Part shown: in pieces, positions 6,180 to 8,928 of the stretch
Layout of the letters: the number at the start of each line of letters is the position of its first letter
How positions within the stretch are numbered: position 1 is the first letter of the stretch
Source: JANRKF01 sp964518725
GTDB lineage: Bacteria; Pseudomonadota; Alphaproteobacteria; Rickettsiales; SXRF01
Direction: 5' to 3'
Length of the DNA: 8,928 nucleotides
Assembly (NCBI GenBank): GCA_964518725.1
Contig: CAZFKP010000041.1
Location: 1 to 8,928 of the forward strand
Program-made: the position numbers and the translations under genes
The notes under the pieces: model-generated
Databases searched by the model: none
What the model saw: the letters and a program-made list of their open reading frames with translations, nothing else
What the model was told of the DNA's origin: nothing

Positions 6180-6547
6180 GGTGCTTGCTCCTCGTTGCGG
6201 CGCAGATATTCCTGCACGAGCGCCGCATCTCTTTCATCCAGCGGCGGCGGGGTCTGCGGCGATGCCGGTTGATGCTTGGCAATTTTCAGCTCGGTATCGG
6301 CGATTTTCTCGAACACCCAGACCAGCGGGTTTTTAAGCCCGTACATCCGGTTCCGGCGCCGTAGGATGTTGCGTTTCGACTGGCGCGCTTTCTTATATTC
6401 AGTGGTTTTTTTGAGTTCCTCGTCCTCCTCGTCCATGGTTTCGCTGGGAAGTTCCAGCGTCATCGCGACCTCGGCCTCCTCCAGCACCAGGCGGTTTAGG
6501 TATTGAATAAAAGTAATATTATCGAGTTTATCGGTGTATTTTGGCAT
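6176..6547 (-). CDS. Hypothetical protein before terminase; candidate small terminase by position
   Basis: Encodes 123 residues starting MPKYTDKLDN. GGAGGG 8 nt before the ATG at 6547 decides this start over the ATG at 6613, which lies inside the conserved 32-nt repeat and lacks a ribosome site. Features: an acidic block ETMDEEDEELKK (36-47), a strongly basic block RQSKRNILRRRNRM (55-68), and a proline-rich linker QPASPQTPPP (94-103) before a helical end. No helix-turn-helix is evident. It is translationally coupled to the terminase by an ATGA overlap. The small terminase subunit usually sits exactly here and binds DNA, which the basic block would allow, but no sequence motif proves it. Confidence 0.75.
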   Translation of the reverse strand: MPKYTDKLDNITFIQYLNRLVLEEAEVAMTLELPSETMDEEDEELKKTTEYKKARQSKRNILRRRNRMYGLKNPLVWVFEKIADTELKIAKHQPASPQTPPPLDERDAALVQEYLRRNEEQAP

Positions 6548-6590
6548 ATTTTTTACCCTCCTATTCCCAATTATCCTAGGTAAACTGCGG

Positions 6591-6622
6591 GTCACGGAAG
6601 GGGTAAAATGCATTTTTCTTGA
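6591..6622 (-). promoter_or_regulatory. Conserved 32-nt repeat, right copy (upstream of terminase unit)
   Basis: Matches 2018-2049 at 31 of 32 positions, with the palindrome AAAATGCATTTT at 6605-6616. It ends 44 nt before the start of the 123-aa gene. A possible -10 (GATAAT on the minus strand, between the repeat and the ribosome site) lies 18 bp after TTCCGT at the repeat's downstream end; the match is weak. Its presence before both minus-strand units points to coordinated control. Confidence 0.6.
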
Positions 6623-6641
6623 TTTTTTTACTCCTGGGCAC

Positions 6642-6733
6642 CGTCACAATGGGCGTCACACGCCTGTAACATTCGGCTTCCCCTGACCGTAACATGCGGT
6701 TTCCGGCAGTTGTCACACCGCTGCTTGACAAGC
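6642..6733. repeat. Iteron-like array, four units at 23-bp period
   Basis: YGTMACA motifs start at 6642, 6665, 6688 and 6711, exactly 23 bp apart: CGTCACAATGGG, TGTAACATTCGG, CGTAACATGCGG and TGTCACACCGCT. A fifth GTCACA lies at 6655, half a period into the first unit. The consensus is about YGTMACAHNSGG, and the second and third units agree at 14 of their first 17 positions. The array lies between the divergent terminase and plus-strand units. It may bind a repressor or activator, or a replication initiator. Confidence 0.6.
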
Positions 6734-6742
6734 CGTGCTATG

Positions 6743-6771
6743 TTTAAACCATGAATAACCTTGTCTATAAT
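6743..6771 (+). promoter_or_regulatory. Possible plus-strand promoter
   Basis: TATAAT (6766-6771) is a perfect -10, preceded by 17 bp and a weak -35 TTTAAA (6743-6748). Transcription would begin near 6778, which supports the start at 6847 for the next gene rather than the upstream ATG at 6751. A perfect TTGACA (6725-6730) also sits just upstream, at the end of the iteron-like array, but lacks a well-spaced -10. Confidence 0.4.
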
Positions 6772-6846
6772 CCGGCCTATGCGCCAGTCCCCATCGTCGC
6801 CCACCAGTGCGGCTTTGAGGATATTATTCCCCATTGGAGGAAGACC

Positions 6847-7152
6847 ATGAAAAAAGATAACATCCCCGACCACGTGCGTGAAGAAATGCGCCTAAGCGAC
6901 ATCAACCCCGACTGGAACATGCCCGCCGGGCTTCTGTATGCCATCGAACAGGCCTGCAAATTCGATCATAAGCTGGTCGACGACCCGCACGGCATCAGCG
7001 TGCTCGACAAGCTGACGCTCACCGGCGATGAACAGCGCAAACGCCGCCCCCGCCGCAAAGAGCCAAATACATGGGCGGAAAAAATCGAGCAAGAGCGCCA
7101 CGCCCACGGCGAACATCATCACGATGAACCGCCTGCCCATCTCGCTATCTAA
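6847..7152 (+). CDS. Hypothetical protein with histidine-rich tail, 101 aa
   Basis: Encodes MKKDNIPDHVREEMRLSDIN and 81 more residues. GGAGG (6836-6840) lies 6 nt before this ATG; the in-frame ATG at 6751 has no ribosome site and would fall upstream of the likely transcript start. The first 60 residues look like a small folded domain, followed by a basic patch RKRRPRRKE (residues 64-72) and a histidine/acid-rich end HAHGEHHHDEPPAH, which could bind metal. No known family or helix-turn-helix is recognised. It is the first gene of the plus-strand group and faces the terminase unit across the iteron-like array, the position often taken by a phage early regulator, but the sequence itself does not show that role. 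Confidence 0.7.
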   Translation: MKKDNIPDHVREEMRLSDINPDWNMPAGLLYAIEQACKFDHKLVDDPHGISVLDKLTLTGDEQRKRRPRRKEPNTWAEKIEQERHAHGEHHHDEPPAHLAI

Positions 7153-7161
7153 ATTCCGCTT

Positions 7162-7190
7162 GCAATAACTGGATATATCCAGTATATTGC
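7162..7190. promoter_or_regulatory. Extended palindrome, probable operator
   Basis: ACTGGATATATCCAGT (7168-7183) is a perfect 16-bp palindrome. Its flanks GCAATA (7162-7167) and TATTGC (7185-7190) are also complementary, with a single extra base on the right, giving an imperfect 29-bp dyad. It lies 16 nt past the 101-aa stop and about 65 nt before the next gene. A weak promoter may overlap its right end (TTGCAC 7187-7192, with TAATAA 18 bp on; a TATAAT at 7220-7225 has no good -35). No T-run follows, so a terminator is unlikely. Confidence 0.6.
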
Positions 7191-7248
7191 ACTCCTCCGC
7201 TCAGGATAAATAATAATTATATAATAAAACTAGTAGCTTGGGGAATTT

Positions 7249-7749
7249 ATGCCGCTCACCATTTTTGCTGACCAGTTAACAGGAAATATCCTAGAAATAT
7301 ATGAAATATCCAGCCGACCAACACGAAAACGCCGCAAGCCAAAAGATTATTGGGCTGATGCCCCCTATAACACCGCCCGCGATGAGGAAAGCCTGTGGAA
7401 AGCCGTCATCATGCAGGCCATGGTCGATGCCGTCACCTGCAACGACAAGCCGGAATGCAACCAGCATAAGTTGGAGGCGATCGATTGGCTCACTCACGGC
7501 AGCGTCGATTTCATCGATGTCTGCATCCGCGCCGGCCTCGACCCGAACAGCGTGCGGTTCCGCGCCAAGAAGGCCATCGCCAATCCCGGCGCATGGCGAA
7601 CCGAAGCAGGAAAATCCGCGCGCTATTTTGAACGCCGTGCCATGCGGGAACGCCGCCGCCGCGAACGCGCCGAGCAACTGGCCGAAGCTGTCCGGCACGG
7701 CTGCCTCATCATGTACCCATTCACCAATAGGAGCGATTATGACCTATGA
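7249..7749 (+). CDS. Hypothetical phage protein, 166 aa
   Basis: GGGGA lies 5 nt before the ATG. The N-terminus has a basic stretch RPTRKRRKPKD (23-33). The centre carries a WLTHGSVDFIDVCIRAGLDP pattern (80-99), followed by a likely basic helix SVRFRAKKAI. This pattern recurs in small phage proteins of alphaproteobacteria that I recall only as hypothetical, and it could form a helix-turn-helix-like DNA-binding fold. Residues 129-145 (RRAMRERRRRERAEQLA) form a very basic helix. The end overlaps the next gene by 11 nt, so at least three genes (7249-8514) form one operon behind the palindrome at 7162-7190. DNA binding is inference from charge and fold pattern. Confidence 0.75.
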   Translation: MPLTIFADQLTGNILEIYEISSRPTRKRRKPKDYWADAPYNTARDEESLWKAVIMQAMVDAVTCNDKPECNQHKLEAIDWLTHGSVDFIDVCIRAGLDPNSVRFRAKKAIANPGAWRTEAGKSARYFERRAMRERRRRERAEQLAEAVRHGCLIMYPFTNRSDYDL

Positions 7750-8005
7750 TACTACCATGTTGCTTGATCAACTATTCTCACGCCTGTGTTTCCACGCCGG
7801 CGCGACGCCCGAACAATTCTCGCACCGCCGCGAACGGTTTATCCGTAGCCTCGCCTCCTATCCGGAAGATTTGCTGTGCGCGGCCTACCAGCACATCCTC
7901 CACCACCTGCCCGCCTCCCGCCTGCCGACGGAAGAAGAATTCATCGAATTCATGACACCGGAATTCACCCGCCGCCAGCACGCTGCCAGCATGGAGGACG
8001 CATGA
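7739..8005 (+). CDS. Hypothetical phage protein, 88 aa
   Basis: Starts MTYDTTMLLD within the last codons of the 166-aa gene (11-nt overlap, different frame). AGGAG lies 5 nt before the ATG, which decides this start; the open frame extends much further upstream but only as an out-of-frame shadow of the neighbour. Probably all helical, with a conserved-looking acidic stretch LPTEEEFIEFMTPEF (62-76). No membrane segment and no recognised family. It ends in an ATGA overlap with the 170-aa gene, so translation is coupled. Confidence 0.7.
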   Translation: MTYDTTMLLDQLFSRLCFHAGATPEQFSHRRERFIRSLASYPEDLLCAAYQHILHHLPASRLPTEEEFIEFMTPEFTRRQHAASMEDA

Positions 8006-8514
8006 GCCATATCGTCCGCTTCCCGCGCACACGCGGCCGCCCGAAAACCATCCGTCCGGAAAAAGATTCTGGCACGCCTGAGCTGCAACAGAAACGTGCT
8101 GAAGGTGTTACCGCCGAAACGCTCGACCTCTGCTTTGAGAAAGGGCTAATCACTCAGGAGCAACATTGGTGCGGCATCCACCTGCGCTGGCTCTACACGC
8201 TGCGCTACGGCGCCCCCGGCGTCCGCGCCATCGACCACAACCATGTGATCGGCCTTGAGATGAATAATGATGACCCGCTCTGGCGCGAAGCCCGCGAAGC
8301 CGAATATCACGAGGCCATGAAGCGCATCAGCGAACGCGGCGTTTCCACCCTGCTCACGAATATATGTATTCATAATGAGCGCCCAGACTTCCTGTTCCCA
8401 CGCCGGAGGAAAAAACTATCATGGGGCGAAGATCTGGAACAACTGCGCGAGGGGCTCGACATACTGGCCACCCACTGGAAAAGGCACCGCCGGGAGAAAT
8501 GTGCGACAGAATAA
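8002..8514 (+). CDS. Hypothetical phage protein with N-terminal AT-hook-like motif, 170 aa
   Basis: Starts MSHIVRFPRTRGRPKTIRPE; GGAGG lies 5 nt before the ATG, and the start overlaps the preceding stop (ATGA). RGRPK (11-15), flanked by basic residues, matches the AT-hook core that binds the minor groove of A/T-rich DNA. Residues 24-80 are distinctive: GTPELQQKRAEGVTAETLDL, then GLITQEQHWCGIHLRWLYTL and RYGAPGVRAIDH. I recall closely similar hypothetical proteins in prophages of Rickettsiales-like alphaproteobacteria, with no known function. The C-terminal half is helical and basic (PRRRKKLSWGEDLEQLREGL). It is the last gene of the plus-strand operon; no clear terminator follows in 8515-8573. 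A role in gene control or replication is plausible but unproven. Confidence 0.8.
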   Translation: MSHIVRFPRTRGRPKTIRPEKDSGTPELQQKRAEGVTAETLDLCFEKGLITQEQHWCGIHLRWLYTLRYGAPGVRAIDHNHVIGLEMNNDDPLWREAREAEYHEAMKRISERGVSTLLTNICIHNERPDFLFPRRRKKLSWGEDLEQLREGLDILATHWKRHRREKCATE

Positions 8515-8573
8515 GTCCCTTGCGAGGGTTACCACTTTCCTTGCGGGAAACCGACGGCTATGAGAAGGCGGTA

Positions 8574-8928
8574 CTATCTTTCGAACGACCTTTTTTCGCC
8601 TTCTCCCCGATCGTCGATAAACAATTGGGTATCGATGCCCAGGTTCTTGGCGATGGAGCCCATGTGTAGGCTTGTCTTTATAGTCTCCTGCCACTTACTC
8701 TTTACGGATTGATCCGTTGTTGGTATATTATCCGTGGTTGGTCGGAAAGTATATTGCACCCCTCCTCCCGACAAACGTTCGTACGATACGGCAATGAAAA
8801 AACTATTGCCGATGGCCTGGGCGATATTTCCCCCAAGCTTTTCGACATCCCCTGTGAAGAAGCCGACCAGCGGATTCTTGTACACCCCGTTCCTGAAAGT
8901 CATCACGACCGTGTCCGGTTCTTCGCCC
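8574..8928 (-). CDS. C-terminal part of a larger protein, running off the right edge
   Basis: The minus-strand frame is open from the window edge to the stop at 8574. GTG (8906) and ATG (8903) occur in frame, but the reading continues upstream without a stop (GEEPDTVVMTFRNG), so the true start is probably outside the window. The visible part is about 118 residues: a mixed alpha/beta segment with NPLVGFFTGDVEKLGGNIAQ and SYERLSGGGVQYTFRP, then a polar tail ending FIDDRGEGEKRSFER. No family is recognised. It converges on the plus-strand operon with a 59-bp gap holding only a weak TTTCC/GGAAA hairpin, and may be a host gene beyond the prophage or another phage unit. Confidence 0.65.
   Translation of the reverse strand, partial: GEEPDTVVMTFRNGVYKNPLVGFFTGDVEKLGGNIAQAIGNSFFIAVSYERLSGGGVQYTFRPTTDNIPTTDQSVKSKWQETIKTSLHMGSIAKNLGIDTQLFIDDRGEGEKRSFER

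Noticed and set aside
5641..6282. 213-aa minus-strand open frame
   Set aside because: Out-of-frame shadow across the terminase and 123-aa genes; composition is arginine/histidine-rich, as expected from GC-rich coding DNA in the wrong frame.
6751..6846. N-terminal extension of the 101-aa gene
   Set aside because: No ribosome site, and the likely TATAAT promoter lies inside it; GGAGG before 6847 is a far better start.
7301..7738. Long upstream extension of the 88-aa gene
   Set aside because: It overlaps the 166-aa gene in another frame and has serine/proline/alanine-rich shadow composition; the ATG at 7739 has a good ribosome site.
1..8928. CRISPR array, tRNA or rRNA genes
   Set aside because: No spaced identical direct repeats of CRISPR type and no tRNA cloverleaf or rRNA segment was seen; the 23-bp array units are degenerate and contiguous, without spacers.

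Overview
The window looks like part of a prophage, or a phage-derived gene cluster, in an alphaproteobacterium. Three things suggest this: the HK97/gene-transfer-agent type of portal protein, the small overlapping accessory genes, and dispersed palindromic repeats of the GTCATTGCGAG...GCAATCC kind that are common in Rickettsiales-like genomes. The lineage is inferred from general knowledge; no ribosomal or tRNA gene is present to confirm it.

Layout. (1) Positions 128-661 hold a plus-strand gene of unknown function that converges on the portal gene with a 1-nt gap. (2) A minus-strand portal gene (663-1856) has a structured leader (1857-2047). (3) A complete IS1595-type insertion sequence lies at 2056-3880. 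Its ends are set by inverted repeats and a perfect 8-bp target duplication (GAAAAAAA). It carries its own transposase on the minus strand and two plus-strand passenger genes: a two-helix membrane protein and a 53-residue protein. (4) Positions 3889-4113 hold no gene but three alternating copies of a dispersed palindromic repeat. (5) A second minus-strand unit reads leftward: a 123-aa protein, the terminase large subunit (4-nt overlap), a 96-aa protein, a 51-aa protein, then a strong intrinsic terminator (4114-4146). (6) A 299-bp divergent control region (6548-6846) separates this unit from the plus-strand genes. (7) The plus-strand genes are a 101-aa protein, then, after a 16-bp palindrome, three tightly overlapping genes of 166, 88 and 170 aa. 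(8) The right edge holds the C-terminal part of a minus-strand gene that runs out of the window.

How it works together. The minus-strand genes encode DNA packaging (terminase motor and portal), and the plus-strand genes look like small early or regulatory phage genes. A 32-nt direct repeat with one mismatch, containing the palindrome AAAATGCATTTT, lies upstream of both minus-strand units (2018-2049 and 6591-6622), so it is a good candidate for a shared late-gene control element. Beside its right-hand copy are four GT(C/A)ACA motifs spaced exactly 23 bp apart, an iteron-like array. The insertion sequence landed at the edge of the left-hand copy and now separates portal from terminase. No protease, capsid, tail, integrase or recognisable repressor gene is present, so the element is either spread out, degraded, or continues outside the window.
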